From NCBI RefSeq assembly GCF_015354505.1, contig NZ_JACAFP010000004.1, forward strand, positions 262,368-303,846: DNA of 41,479 bases, given 5' to 3'. Below, in pieces: positions 9,829 to 18,784 of this stretch. Position numbers and translations under genes: made by a program. Numbering within the stretch: position 1 is the first letter of the stretch; each line of letters opens with the position of its first letter. The DNA comes from Microbacterium sp. UFMG61 (GTDB lineage: Bacteria > Actinomycetota > Actinomycetes > Actinomycetales > Microbacteriaceae). The notes below the pieces were generated by a model that was given only the letters and a program-made list of their open reading frames with translations, was not told where the DNA came from and did not search any database.

Positions 9829-10979
9829 ACGACGCCGGCGACGACGGTCATGAGGGCACTCTCGGCCGTCAGCCCCGGGCCGAAGGCCATGGCGGCGACA
9901 CGGGATCCCCCGGCGGCCCCGTCATCGAGGATCCTCTTGATGACGAACAGGATCGTCGCGCTCGACATGTTGCCGTTCTCGCGCAGTGTCTCGCGCGCAG
10001 GCCGCATCTGGGCATCGGTGAGGTGCAGCCGCTCCTGGATGCGATCGAGGATGCTGCGACCGCCGGGATGGATCGCCCAGTGCTCCACCCGCTCCCCCAC
10101 GCGTCCCTCGTCGAATGCCGCTGCGAGCTCGCCCTCGCGGGCATAGAGCGGCCGTATCGCGCCGATGATCGTCTCGCCGATGATCTGAGGAACGGCTGTG
10201 GAGAGGATCATCTCGAATCCGTTGTCTCCGATCGTCCAGGCCATGTCCTTCTCGCCCTCGGCGGCGATCGCCGTGTGGAAGCCGTCGAGACGCACCGAGG
10301 GAACAGGAGTCGTCAGGTCACGGGCCGTGACGATGCACGCTGCGGCACCATCGGCGAAGAGCGAGTTGGCGACGATGAGGTCAGGATCCTCGGACGACCT
10401 GAGGTGCAGCGTGCACAGCTCCACGCTGACGACAAGGACCACGGCACCGGGGTCGGCGGTGCAGAACTGACTCGCGGCGCGGAGGGCCGGCATCGCGGCG
10501 TAGCAGCCCATGAAGCCGAGATGGTAGCGCTGCACGGCGTCGGAGAGACCCAGCGCCCGCACGATCTCGTAGTCAGGACCCGGCGCATGGAAACCGGTGC
10601 ACGACACGGTGACGACGTGGGTGACGTCGGATGCGTTCAGATCGGGGTCCGCGTCGAGAGCGCGCCGAGCGACGTCGACGAAGAGCCGCGATGCCTCGCT
10701 CGTGTAGAGATCGTTCCTGACCTTCGTGCCGGGTGACCGGAGAAGCCCGGTCCCGCGATCGTAGAAGACCGCCTCATCGACATGTGCCGTGGGAGACAGT
10801 TCCTCGATCACCGTATGGCGGGTGTCGATGCCCGAGCCGTTGAACGAGGCGCCGATGATCCGCTGCCCCAGCCTGCCGACATCGGGCTGCGCCGCGAAGA
10901 TGTCGCGTATCTCCGGCTGCGCGAGAACTGTGTCGGGGACGATCGTCCGCAGCGAGCGGAGGACGACGGAGCGGCTCAT
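9825..10979 (-). CDS. Type III polyketide synthase (chalcone/stilbene synthase family)
   Basis: A 384-residue thiolase-fold homodimeric enzyme that extends an acyl-CoA with malonyl-CoA units and cyclises the chain. The catalytic triad is visible: Cys159 in GFMGCYAAMPAL, His304 in HWAIHPGGRSIL and Asn337 in RENGNMSSAT. The C-terminal AFGPGLTAE loop is the conserved family motif. The bacterial type makes phloroglucinols, alkylpyrones, alkylresorcinols or tetrahydroxynaphthalene; which of these cannot be told by eye, though the neighbouring methyltransferase suggests a phenolic lipid. The ATG at 10979 is preferred over an in-frame GTG at 10988, which has no ribosome site. Confidence 0.95.
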   Translation of the reverse strand: MSRSVVLRSLRTIVPDTVLAQPEIRDIFAAQPDVGRLGQRIIGASFNGSGIDTRHTVIEELSPTAHVDEAVFYDRGTGLLRSPGTKVRNDLYTSEASRLFVDVARRALDADPDLNASDVTHVVTVSCTGFHAPGPDYEIVRALGLSDAVQRYHLGFMGCYAAMPALRAASQFCTADPGAVVLVVSVELCTLHLRSSEDPDLIVANSLFADGAAACIVTARDLTTPVPSVRLDGFHTAIAAEGEKDMAWTIGDNGFEMILSTAVPQIIGETIIGAIRPLYAREGELAAAFDEGRVGERVEHWAIHPGGRSILDRIQERLHLTDAQMRPARETLRENGNMSSATILFVIKRILDDGAAGGSRVAAMAFGPGLTAESALMTVVAGVV

Positions 10980-11070
10980 GCCTGTCACTCAAGCATGAGC
11001 GCGCGTCGGCGCGGAAGGGGCTTGCGCACTGTGGCGGGTTCCACGAGCGATACCGACTCTCACGACCGCG

Positions 11071-11703
11071 TCAGAAGCCGAGGGCTCGCGCGAGCTTCGA
11101 CCCGGATGCCGCGTCGCGTCCGCCCGCCGCGAAGATGGCGGCCTCGGCGGCTGCGAAGAGGGACTCCCGGCCATCGGCGTCGGCGGGCGCCGCGGGACCG
11201 AGCTCGAACTCCCACTCCCGCCATTCCCGCTCCACGCCCTGACGCAGGTCGGTCGCCCGGACCCGATCATCGACGAACTCGGCGACCACGCCGGCGGGTC
11301 CGGTGAGCAGATAGGCGACACGGGTGTTCTCGATGCGCGCGAGGGGCGTGAGATCCTCGGTCGTCCAACGAGCCAGGGCCTCGACGATCGCAGCCGGTAC
11401 GCCGTCTCCGTCGCCGAGCGGCCACCCGATCTCCAGGCGGCCGTCGCCCTCGCGCGGGCCTTTGATGTGCCATCCGGCGTCGGGACCGCCTGTGCGGCGA
11501 CGCACGGCGACGCCGGCACGTGACAGGGTCACGTCGGCGGTGTCGAGGTATCGCGCATCGAGTTCGCGCAGCTCGCCGTCCGAGACGGCGTCCACCCCGG
11601 CGATGCCCCGCCAGTCAGGAAGCGAGGTGGCGTCATCGACGTCGTACTTGCGCTCGACCTCGACGGTCCTCGAGGGCTCGGAACCGGTCGGGGCTTCAGT
11701 CAT
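11071..11703 (-). CDS. CYTH-domain protein (triphosphate tunnel metalloenzyme family)
   Basis: A 210-residue protein beginning with the CYTH signature ExExK (E15-V-E17-R-K19). It continues with YLDTADVTLSRAGVAVRRRT, then GWHIKGPREGDGRLE and the basic and acidic strand residues that line the tunnel of adenylate cyclase/thiamine triphosphatase enzymes. The family hydrolyses triphosphates such as inorganic triphosphate or thiamine triphosphate, or carries a CHAD partner; no CHAD domain is present. The start codon overlaps the 3' end of the 70-residue gene upstream by 8 bases, so they form an operon. The longer open frame to 11790 lacks a better start. Substrate unknown. Confidence 0.85.
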   Translation of the reverse strand: MTEAPTGSEPSRTVEVERKYDVDDATSLPDWRGIAGVDAVSDGELRELDARYLDTADVTLSRAGVAVRRRTGGPDAGWHIKGPREGDGRLEIGWPLGDGDGVPAAIVEALARWTTEDLTPLARIENTRVAYLLTGPAGVVAEFVDDRVRATDLRQGVEREWREWEFELGPAAPADADGRESLFAAAEAAIFAAGGRDAASGSKLARALGF

Positions 11704-11908
11704 CCGACGAGGTGAGATCCTCGAGCGACTCGTCGAACCAGTAGTCGATCTCGGTGGGACCGTCGCTGTCGCCGGTGTTCTGCTCGTCACCGCGGCGGTT
11801 GTACACCACCTGCGTCTCGCTGTAAGGGACGATCAGCTTGTCGTCCGCGTCGTCGAGGGGAATGATCTGCCCGTCGAGCGGGCCTCCGTGGAGTCGTGCG
11901 AGTGCCAT
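11696..11908 (-). CDS. Conserved small acidic protein, unknown function
   Basis: A 70-residue protein with no signal or membrane segment. The N-terminal part LARLHGGPLDGQIIPLDD looks like a small beta-strand fold; the rest (YSETQVVYNRRGDEQN and an acidic tail ending DLTSSDD) is polar. I do not recognise a named family. The ATG at 11908 has AAGGG 1-5 bases upstream and also sits 7 bases after TAGGGT (11921-11916 on the minus strand), so it may be leaderless. Its 3' end overlaps the CYTH gene, suggesting coupled expression. Confidence 0.7.
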   Translation of the reverse strand: MALARLHGGPLDGQIIPLDDADDKLIVPYSETQVVYNRRGDEQNTGDSDGPTEIDYWFDESLEDLTSSDD

Positions 11909-11915
11909 GCCCTTC

Positions 11916-11921
11916 ACCCTA
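11916..11921 (-). promoter_or_regulatory. -10 element TAGGGT before the 70-residue gene
   Basis: TAGGGT on the minus strand ends seven bases before the ATG at 11908, matching the -10-to-start spacing seen at many other genes in the window. Confidence 0.45.
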
Positions 11922-11943
11922 GCCCCGTCCGACCGAACGGAGC

Positions 11944-12414
11944 TCACGCCACGAGGATGCCGAGCGACGCCCCGACGATCATCCAGGGACCGAAGGCGAT
12001 GCGCGTCGAGCGATCGGCCCTGCGCAGCGACATCAGCACCGTGGCATGCAGCGCCCCGAGAACGAACGCCGAAGCTGCGCCCACGGCGAGCGCCTGCCAC
12101 CCGTGCCAGCCGAGCACGAGTCCGATCACGGCGGCGAGCTTCACGTCGCCTCCTCCCATGCCCTCGCTGCTGATCAGCCGCAGCAGCGCATAGAAGCCGC
12201 CCAGGATCAGCAGCCCTGCGACGGCTCGCACCGATCGAGCGGTCTCACCCGCCAGAAGCGCGTCGAGGATCACCAGCCCGAGGAGTGTCGCGAGCGTGGG
12301 CAGCACGATGCGGTCGGGCAGTCGGTGCGTGCGGATGTCTATGACCAGGAGCACGCATCCCACCGCGAACAGGGCGAGGTGGATGACGATCAGGGCCAGG
12401 GCACGGGGATCCAT
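11944..12414 (-). CDS. Minimal A24 prepilin peptidase
   Basis: A 156-residue integral membrane aspartic peptidase of the type IV prepilin/TadV family, with about five membrane helices. The two catalytic aspartates are visible: Asp26 in VIDIRTHRLPDRI and Asp90 in GMGGGDVKLA, the GxGD signature. It lacks the N-terminal cysteine-rich methyltransferase domain of PilD, as is common in actinobacterial enzymes. It would process pilin or pseudopilin precursors, but no pilin or tad genes lie in the window. Its ATG at 12414 follows TACTCT by six bases (leaderless-type start) and has no Shine-Dalgarno sequence. Confidence 0.87.
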   Translation of the reverse strand: MDPRALALIVIHLALFAVGCVLLVIDIRTHRLPDRIVLPTLATLLGLVILDALLAGETARSVRAVAGLLILGGFYALLRLISSEGMGGGDVKLAAVIGLVLGWHGWQALAVGAASAFVLGALHATVLMSLRRADRSTRIAFGPWMIVGASLGILVA

Positions 12415-12420
12415 GCGGGA

Positions 12421-12426
12421 AGAGTA
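12421..12426 (-). promoter_or_regulatory. -10 element TACTCT for prepilin peptidase
   Basis: TACTCT on the minus strand is six bases from the ATG at 12414; no ribosome binding site lies between. Confidence 0.45.
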
Positions 12427-12552
12427 GGAGATGCGTGGTCACCCGCGGAAAGCGCTGTGGATAACGACCGATCGCCACCCTACGGCGAAGATCCGCACCG
12501 TTCCGCGGATGTCTGACGTTCGAACTAGAGTCATCATCTCCAGTTGATTTAT

Positions 12553-12568
12553 TCGTACATATATTCGA
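12553..12568. promoter_or_regulatory. LexA (SOS) box of the mutasome operon
   Basis: TCGTACATATATTCGA matches the actinobacterial LexA palindrome (TCGAACATATGTTCGA) at 14 of 16 positions by my alignment. It ends 10 bases before the ATG at 12579 and covers TACATA and TATATT, which could act as -10 elements, so bound LexA would block transcription. This predicts DNA-damage induction of imuA', imuB and dnaE2. Confidence 0.8.
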
Positions 12569-12578
12569 GGATGGATGC

Positions 12579-13376
12579 ATGGGGATCGGGCTCGAAGCGG
12601 TGACCGCGCTCTCTCCGGTCGGCGACTCCCGCGCCGGAGAGGTGTTGAGGCTGCGCCGGGAGATCAGCCGCATGCAGCGGCGACGCAGCGATCTGCCGCT
12701 GCTCCCCCTCGACCCCGCCTTCTCTTCCCTGCTGCCAGAGCAGGGGCTCCAGGCCGGAACCTCCTACACGGTCTCCCCCTCACCGAGCCTGGTGCTCGCG
12801 CTCCTCAGCGCCGCCTCGCGCCGTGGACTGTGGTGCGCGGTGGTCGGCATGCCCACGCTGGGCGTCGAGGCGGCTGCGGCGTTCGGCATCGCACTGCCCC
12901 GACTGATCCTCGTCCCCGAGCCGGGCGACCGCTGGCTCGCCGCGACCTCCGCACTGGCCGAGGTGGTCCCGCTCATCGCCGTGCAGCCGGGCAGCCGGGC
13001 TCGCGATGCCGATGTGTCGCGTCTGAGCGCCCGGCTGCGGGATCGCGGCGGCACGCTTCTCGTGACCGAATCGACCTCGACGGGGGCCTGGCCGCAGAGC
13101 GAGGGCACGATCCGCCTCCACGACCAGCACTGGGAGGGCATCGGCGAAGGATGGGGGCTGATCGAGGGATCCACGGCCACGGTGACCGCGACCACGCGAC
13201 ACAGTCCTCTGCCCGCGAGTGTGCGCGTGCGGCTGCCCGGCCCCCTGGGCGCCATCGAAGAGCTTCCCGCAGAGAGCACGACCGCCGAGACGAGGGCCGA
13301 GTTGACCGCATTGCCCACTCTGCGCGATCACGACGACTCCGGTCGTGAGTATCGACCTCTGGCGGTGGCAGGATGA
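12579..13376 (+). CDS. imuA': ImuA'-like mutasome protein
   Basis: A 265-residue RecA-superfamily remnant that forms the DNA-damage mutasome with ImuB and DnaE2. Identification rests mainly on the gene order and coupling, plus the helical start GEVLRLRREISRMQRRR and the RecA-like segment LQAGTSYTVSPSPSLVLALL. At the place where RecA has its P-loop the sequence reads SPSPSLVLAL, so no Walker A lysine is present, as in other actinobacterial ImuA' proteins. The start follows GAGG at 12567-12570. The stop overlaps the imuB ATG (ATGA at 13373-13376). A LexA box lies immediately upstream. Confidence 0.85.
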   Translation: MGIGLEAVTALSPVGDSRAGEVLRLRREISRMQRRRSDLPLLPLDPAFSSLLPEQGLQAGTSYTVSPSPSLVLALLSAASRRGLWCAVVGMPTLGVEAAAAFGIALPRLILVPEPGDRWLAATSALAEVVPLIAVQPGSRARDADVSRLSARLRDRGGTLLVTESTSTGAWPQSEGTIRLHDQHWEGIGEGWGLIEGSTATVTATTRHSPLPASVRVRLPGPLGAIEELPAESTTAETRAELTALPTLRDHDDSGREYRPLAVAG

Positions 13377-14911
13377 CCGCCCCTCTGCGCGTGCTCGTGC
13401 TGTGGTTCCCCGATTGGCCGCTGCGCGCAGCACTGGGGGGGCCACCACCCCATGCACCGACCGCTCTGATGCACGCGAACACCGTGGTCGCCTGCACGGC
13501 GTCAGCACGCGAACACGGGGTTCGCGCAGGACAGCGCCGCAGAGTCGCGCAGGGCCATCTCTCGTCGCTGCGGGTGCTGCCCCATGATCCGGCCCGTGAC
13601 GAGCGGGCGTTCCTGCCGGTGCTCCAGCTCATCGAGAAGCACGCCCCCGGTGCGGCGCTGCTGCGACCGGGACTCGCCGCCGTGCGCGCCCGGGGCATCT
13701 CCCGCTATCACGACGGCGAGAGCGCAGCCGGAGAGAACCTGATCAGCATGCTGACCGAGGCCGGATTTCCCGAGGTGCGCGTGGGCATCGCCGACGGACC
13801 GTTCACCGCTGAGCTCGCAGCCAGAGGACCCACGGCCTGCACAGTGGTACCGGCCGGCCGCGCCGAGGACTTCCTCCACCCCCTCCCGGTACAGGTGCTG
13901 CGAGACGAACAGCTCACGGGTCTGCTGGTGCGACTCGGCGTTCGCACACTCGGCGAATTCGCCGCGCTCGATGAGGTCGAGGTACGCGACCGATTCGGCG
14001 AGCGCGGCGCCCGCCTGCATTCCCTCGCCGCCGGAGCCGACTCCCGAGGGGTGGTCCCCCGCCCGCCCGATCCGGAGCTGGTGCGTTCGATCGAGTTCGA
14101 GTCGCCTCTCGCCGGAGCCGATCAGGTCGCGTTCGCGGTGCGGCAGACGGCGGATTCCGTGATGCTCGCCCTCGGCGAGGCCTCGGTCGTCTGCACCGAG
14201 GTGCGCATCGACCTGACCGATGACAACGGCACGGTGTTCTCCCGCCCCTGGCTGCACCCCACCTGCTTCGATGCCGCCGACCTCGTCGACAGGGTCCGCT
14301 GGCAGCTGGAGGCTCTGGCCGCGGAATCCGCGAAGGTTCCGGTGGACGAGGCGAGGGCTTTCGGGGGCATCAGCCTGGTGCGCATCGTGCCCGTGGCGGT
14401 CGACGATGCCGCCCACCACCAGCCGGGACTCTTCGGCTCCGGCACCGACGAGCGTCTGCACCATGCCGTGTCCCGCGTGCAGACCATGCTCGGCCATCAG
14501 GGAGTGGTCACCGCCGCGCTCTCGGGCGGTCGCTGGCTCGCCGATCGCCAGGTCCTCACCCCGTGGGGAGAACGGGCTGTCGCTCCCCGCGATCCGGAGC
14601 GCCCCTGGCCCGGCAGCCTTCCCGATCCACTGCCCGCGGAGGTGTTCCTGCCCCCTCGACCGATCGGAGTCCGATCAGAGGGAGGAGAGACGGTGGGCGT
14701 CGACGACCGGGGCGCGCTGTCTGCAGCCCCGGCGCATATCGACGGTGACGCCGTGCGAGCATGGGCGGGCCCCTGGCCGATCCATGAGCGACGCTGGGAC
14801 TCATCGGGCGGCAAGAGGGGGCATCGCCTTCAGATCGTCGACGGTCACGATCGCGCCTGGCTCGTCTTCTGCGCCGGAGGCCGCTGGTGGGCGGAAGGGA
14901 GGTACCGCTGA
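13373..14911 (+). CDS. imuB: ImuB, Y-family polymerase-like mutasome hub
   Basis: A 512-residue Y-family polymerase homologue that acts as a hub between ImuA', DnaE2 and the sliding clamp rather than as a polymerase. The N-terminus reads LRVLVLWFPDWPLRAAL; active Y-polymerases have an aspartate-containing DMDxF motif here, so catalysis is lost, as expected for ImuB. The helix-hairpin-helix/little-finger region includes LLVRLGVRTLGEFAALDEVE. A clamp-binding candidate QPGLF is at 350-354. It is coupled to imuA' by ATGA, and its stop overlaps the dnaE2 ATG by one base. SOS-induced by inference from the LexA box. Confidence 0.93.
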   Translation: MTAPLRVLVLWFPDWPLRAALGGPPPHAPTALMHANTVVACTASAREHGVRAGQRRRVAQGHLSSLRVLPHDPARDERAFLPVLQLIEKHAPGAALLRPGLAAVRARGISRYHDGESAAGENLISMLTEAGFPEVRVGIADGPFTAELAARGPTACTVVPAGRAEDFLHPLPVQVLRDEQLTGLLVRLGVRTLGEFAALDEVEVRDRFGERGARLHSLAAGADSRGVVPRPPDPELVRSIEFESPLAGADQVAFAVRQTADSVMLALGEASVVCTEVRIDLTDDNGTVFSRPWLHPTCFDAADLVDRVRWQLEALAAESAKVPVDEARAFGGISLVRIVPVAVDDAAHHQPGLFGSGTDERLHHAVSRVQTMLGHQGVVTAALSGGRWLADRQVLTPWGERAVAPRDPERPWPGSLPDPLPAEVFLPPRPIGVRSEGGETVGVDDRGALSAAPAHIDGDAVRAWAGPWPIHERRWDSSGGKRGHRLQIVDGHDRAWLVFCAGGRWWAEGRYR

Positions 14912-17900
14912 TGGGCTGGCACAACCCTCCGATGACCTGGAACGAGTTGGAACGCGCTCTGAGCGGCGAGGAGTCACCCCACCCGATCGGCGGGGAACCT
15001 CCGACCATCCGCCCCGACCCGGGTCCCATCAGCACCCGTCGCACACGCACTCCACCGACGGCGAAGGACCGGCCCGGCGATGCCGTGCCCTATGCCGAAC
15101 TGCACGCCCACTCCTCATACTCCTTCCTCGACGGGGCGTCCTCCCCCGAAGATCTGCTGGCCGAAGCAGAACGGCTCGGCCTCACCGCCCTGGCGCTCAC
15201 CGACCACGACGGTTTCTACGGGGCGGCACGTTTCGCCGAGGTCGCCGAGCTCATGCAGGTCGAGGTGCAGACGGTGTTCGGCGCCGAGCTCTCGCTCGGA
15301 CTCGATGCGCCTCAGCGCGGCTCCGCGGACCCGATCGGCGATCATCTGCTCGTGATCGCCGACGGGTTGGAGGGGTATCACCGGCTCTCGGGGGCCATGA
15401 CCACAGCCCACCTGCGCGGAGGAGAGAAGGGTCGCCCCGTCTACGACCTCGATGAGCTGGCCGCCACGGCCGGCGGACAGTGGACGATCCTCACGGGCTG
15501 CCGCAAGGGCGCCGTCCGTCGCGGTCTCGAATCCGGAGATGCCCTCACGCCCCTGCGTCGGCTCGTCGATCTGTTCGGACAGGATCATGTCGCCGTCGAG
15601 CTGTTCGACCACGGCGACCCCCTGGACACCCGTCGCAACGATGCCCTGGCTGGTCTCGCCCGGCGACTGCACCTTCCCGTCGTGGCCACCAACAACGTGC
15701 ACTACGCCGCCCCCGAGCGCGCGTCGCTGGCCGAAGCGGTGGCCGCGGTGCGAGCGGTGCGGAGCATGGACGATCTCGACGGCTGGCTCCCCTCGCACGG
15801 CGGTGCGCACCTGCGCAGCGGAGCGGAGATGGCCGCGCGCTTCCGTCGATATCCCGGAGCCATCTCCCACGGACTCGAGATCGCAGAAGCATCCGCCTTC
15901 CCCCTTCGCCGTGCACGCCCTGCGCTGCCGAAGCAGAAGGTTCCCGACGGCCACACGCCGATGAGCTGGCTGAGGCACCTGGTGTGGCAAGCCGTACCGG
16001 CGAAGTACCCGAACCTGGATGACGACGGTCATCGCCGGATCGAACGCGAGCTCGATGTGATCGAAGAGAAGGACTTCCCCGGCTACTTCCTCATCGTGCA
16101 CGGCATCGTCGCCGAGGCGAAGCGCCGCCGCATCCTCTGCCAGGGGCGCGGGTCCGCTGCGGCGAGCGCGGTCTGCTATCTGCTCGGGATCACCGCGGTC
16201 GATCCGATCCTGTACCGACTGCCGTTCGAGCGGTTCCTCGCCACCACCCGTCAGGAAGAGCCTGACATCGATGTCGACTTCGATTCCGACCGCCGCGAGG
16301 AGATCATCCAGTGGGTGTACGGGGAGTACGGGCGCGAGCGCGCGGCGCAGGTGGCGAACGTCATCCAGTACCGCCCGAAGAACGCCGTCCGCGATATGGC
16401 GAGGGCGCTCGGGTACTCACCGGGTCAGCAGGACGCATGGTCGCGGCAGGTCGACGGCTGGAGCTCAGGGCTGGAGATGGCCGAGGAGCACGACATCCCG
16501 CAGAACGTCGTCGAGTACGCGGGTGAGCTGCTGAAGGCGCCACGGCACCTCGGCATCCACTCGGGAGGCATGGTCCTCACGGCGAGACCCGTCGGTGAGG
16601 TCGTCCCCGTCGAGCATGCACGCATGGAGAACCGCACGGTGATCCAGTGGGACAAAGACGATGCGGCCTGGATGGGACTGGTGAAGTTCGACCTGCTGGG
16701 GCTCGGGATGCTGGCGGCGTTGCAGCACTCCTTCGACCTCATCCGTGGGGCGACAGGTGAGGACTGGACGCTGGAGACCCTTCCGAAGGAAGAGGCCGCC
16801 GTCTACGACATGCTGTGCAGAGCGGATTCGATCGGGGTGTTCCAGGTCGAGTCCCGCGCACAGATCGGCCTGCTCCCCCGCCTGCAGCCCCGTGCCTTCT
16901 ACGACCTCGCGATCCAGATCGCCCTGATTAGGCCGGGTCCCATCCAGGGCGGGGCCGTGCATCCGTTCGTCCGCCGGAAGATCGCGAAGGATGCCCTCGA
17001 CGAGGAGAACCGTGCACGAGCCGCTCGCGGCGAAGACCCGGTGGTGCTCGAGATCCCCTACCCCCACAGCGATCTCGAGCCGATCCTGAAGCGGACGCTG
17101 GGCATCCCGATCTTCCAGGAGCAGCTGATCCAGATGGCGACGGCCATCGGCGACTGCACCGCTGATGAGGCCGATCTGCTGCGACGGGCCATGGGCTCGA
17201 AGCGCGGTCTCGAGAAGATCGAGAAGGTACGCGACAAGCTCTATGCGGGAATGTCCCGACGCGGTCTGACCTCCGAGCAGTCCGACCGCATCTACTCGCA
17301 GATCCAGGCGTTCTCGAACTTCGGTTTCGCCGAGTCGCACTCGCTGTCCTTCGCGCTCCTCGTCTATGCGAGCTCCTGGATCAAGCTGCACTATCCCGCA
17401 GCGTTCCTCGCCGGACTCCTGCGATCGCAGCCCATGGGCTTCTACTCCGCCTCGACCCTGACCGCAGATGCTCGGCGGCACGGTGTCGAGGTGCGTCGAC
17501 CCGATCTGCATGCCTCCGGCGCGACGGAGACCCTCGAACCTCTCGACGGCGGGACGCCGTTGCGGATGCCGACGGGGCTCGACTCCTGCGCTGATGCGTC
17601 GCAGCCGCGTGTCCCACGGTTCGATCGCTCCCGCCCGGACGACTCTGCGCAGCACCGCAGAGACGGCGCCTACGCGGTGCGCCTCGGGCTCAGCGGCGTG
17701 CGCGGGATCGGCATGCCCCTGGCCAGGCGGATCGTGTCCGCACGGGAAGCTGAAGGGCCCTACCGCGATCTGCATGATCTGGTCCGGCGGACCGACGCCA
17801 CGGCCGCGCAGCTGGAGGCCCTGGCGACGGCCGGCGCCTTCGAGTGCCTGGGCCTCCAGCGCAGAGAGGCGATCTGGCTCGCCGGCGCGGCAGCAGAGGA

Positions 17901-18375
17901 CCGCGCACAGTATCTCCCGGGGACGACCGTGGCCGTGCAGCCCCCGCTGTTCAGCGACCAGTCCAGCTATGAGCGCCTCTCCGCCGATCTGTGGTCGACC
18001 GGCGTCTCGACCGACGACCACCCGATGTCTCACTTCCGCGGTCCGCTGCGCGAGCGCGGGGTCCTCTCCTCAGCAGATCTGCAGCACCACGAGGTCGGGC
18101 GGCGAGTGGAGGTCGCGGGACTCGTCACGCACCGACAGCGTCCGGCGACGGCGGCGGGTGTCACTTTCCTCAACCTCGAGGACGAGAGCGGCCTCGTCAA
18201 TGTGATCTGTTCGACCGGGGTATGGGCGCGCTATCGCCGGGTCGCCCGTGATTCGCCGGCGCTCATCATCCGTGGCATCCTCGAGCGGTCAGCTGAGGGC
18301 GTCGTGAACGTCCTCGCCGATGCCTTCGAAGATCTCCGTACCGGAGTCATGCACCGTTCGCGCGACTTCCGGTGA
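14911..18375 (+). CDS. dnaE2: Error-prone DNA polymerase III alpha, DnaE2
   Basis: A 1154-residue C-family polymerase that carries out translesion synthesis and damage-induced mutagenesis. The PHP domain begins at about 60 with YAELHAHSSYSFLDGASS (65-70 HAHSSY) and LTDHDGFYG. The polymerase catalytic aspartates lie in PDIDVDF (D452, D454, D456), after the GRGSAAASAVCYLLGI palm segment. Fingers motifs include FQVESRAQIGLLPRL and FNFGFAESHS-type sequences. A helix-hairpin-helix region and a C-terminal OB fold (about 1060, VTFLNLEDESGLVNV) follow. The ATG at 14911 is preferred over a GTG at 14887: GGGAGG is 9 bases upstream and it overlaps the imuB stop. Its own stop is 7 bases from a convergent gene. 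Confidence 0.95.
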   Translation: MGWHNPPMTWNELERALSGEESPHPIGGEPPTIRPDPGPISTRRTRTPPTAKDRPGDAVPYAELHAHSSYSFLDGASSPEDLLAEAERLGLTALALTDHDGFYGAARFAEVAELMQVEVQTVFGAELSLGLDAPQRGSADPIGDHLLVIADGLEGYHRLSGAMTTAHLRGGEKGRPVYDLDELAATAGGQWTILTGCRKGAVRRGLESGDALTPLRRLVDLFGQDHVAVELFDHGDPLDTRRNDALAGLARRLHLPVVATNNVHYAAPERASLAEAVAAVRAVRSMDDLDGWLPSHGGAHLRSGAEMAARFRRYPGAISHGLEIAEASAFPLRRARPALPKQKVPDGHTPMSWLRHLVWQAVPAKYPNLDDDGHRRIERELDVIEEKDFPGYFLIVHGIVAEAKRRRILCQGRGSAAASAVCYLLGITAVDPILYRLPFERFLATTRQEEPDIDVDFDSDRREEIIQWVYGEYGRERAAQVANVIQYRPKNAVRDMARALGYSPGQQDAWSRQVDGWSSGLEMAEEHDIPQNVVEYAGELLKAPRHLGIHSGGMVLTARPVGEVVPVEHARMENRTVIQWDKDDAAWMGLVKFDLLGLGMLAALQHSFDLIRGATGEDWTLETLPKEEAAVYDMLCRADSIGVFQVESRAQIGLLPRLQPRAFYDLAIQIALIRPGPIQGGAVHPFVRRKIAKDALDEENRARAARGEDPVVLEIPYPHSDLEPILKRTLGIPIFQEQLIQMATAIGDCTADEADLLRRAMGSKRGLEKIEKVRDKLYAGMSRRGLTSEQSDRIYSQIQAFSNFGFAESHSLSFALLVYASSWIKLHYPAAFLAGLLRSQPMGFYSASTLTADARRHGVEVRRPDLHASGATETLEPLDGGTPLRMPTGLDSCADASQPRVPRFDRSRPDDSAQHRRDGAYAVRLGLSGVRGIGMPLARRIVSAREAEGPYRDLHDLVRRTDATAAQLEALATAGAFECLGLQRREAIWLAGAAAEDRAQYLPGTTVAVQPPLFSDQSSYERLSADLWSTGVSTDDHPMSHFRGPLRERGVLSSADLQHHEVGRRVEVAGLVTHRQRPATAAGVTFLNLEDESGLVNVICSTGVWARYRRVARDSPALIIRGILERSAEGVVNVLADAFEDLRTGVMHRSRDFR

Positions 18376-18382
18376 GAGGACG

Positions 18383-18772
18383 TCACCAGAAGCGTTCGGG
18401 CTCGGGAGCGGGTACGCGGTCACTGCCGCCCCAGCGCGCGGCCTGCGCCTTCGCCGACTCGACCGCGGCATCCGCGCCGAGCAGCGCAGCCTCCGCACCT
18501 GCTGCCCCGCTGCCGTCGCCATCCGTGTCGACGGCGAGCGCCGTGTACGTGGTGCGCCCGCCGATCGTCACGGTGCAGTCGACGACCCGCCCGAACCAGC
18601 GCACGAGTTCGCCCCTCGGGGCACCCTCCCGGCGATATCTGATGCCTGTCTCGAGGTCGACGATCAGGAGCACCGCCGGCTCACCCGTCGCCTCGACGAT
18701 GTGCTCGGTCACCTCGATCCGATGACCGATCGCGATGGCGAGCTGCGCATCCAGCACGAGCTTTCTGTCCAT
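18383..18772 (-). CDS. Conserved hypothetical protein, 129 residues
   Basis: I do not recognise this family. The N-terminal 90 residues look like a compact alpha/beta domain (VLDAQLAIAIGHRIEVTEHI, LLIVDLETGIRYRR, LVRWFGRVVDCTVTIGG). The rest is an Ala-rich helical tail ending in PEPERFW. There is no signal peptide or membrane helix. The ATG at 18772 lies six bases after TAGAGT (18784-18779), so it is probably leaderless and transcribed alone. It converges with dnaE2, with a 7-base gap and no hairpin between them. Confidence 0.75.
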   Translation of the reverse strand: MDRKLVLDAQLAIAIGHRIEVTEHIVEATGEPAVLLIVDLETGIRYRREGAPRGELVRWFGRVVDCTVTIGGRTTYTALAVDTDGDGSGAAGAEAALLGADAAVESAKAQAARWGGSDRVPAPEPERFW

Positions 18773-18778
18773 GACCCC

Positions 18779-18784
18779 ACTCTA
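18779..18784 (-). promoter_or_regulatory. -10 element TAGAGT before the 129-residue gene
   Basis: TAGAGT on the minus strand is separated from the ATG at 18772 by six bases (GGGGTC). Confidence 0.45.

Noticed and set aside
12534..12550. TTCGAAC at 12519-12525 as an alternative LexA half-site
   Set aside because: TCGAAC-TAGA-GTCATC matches only one arm of the palindrome; the box at 12553-12568 is much better.
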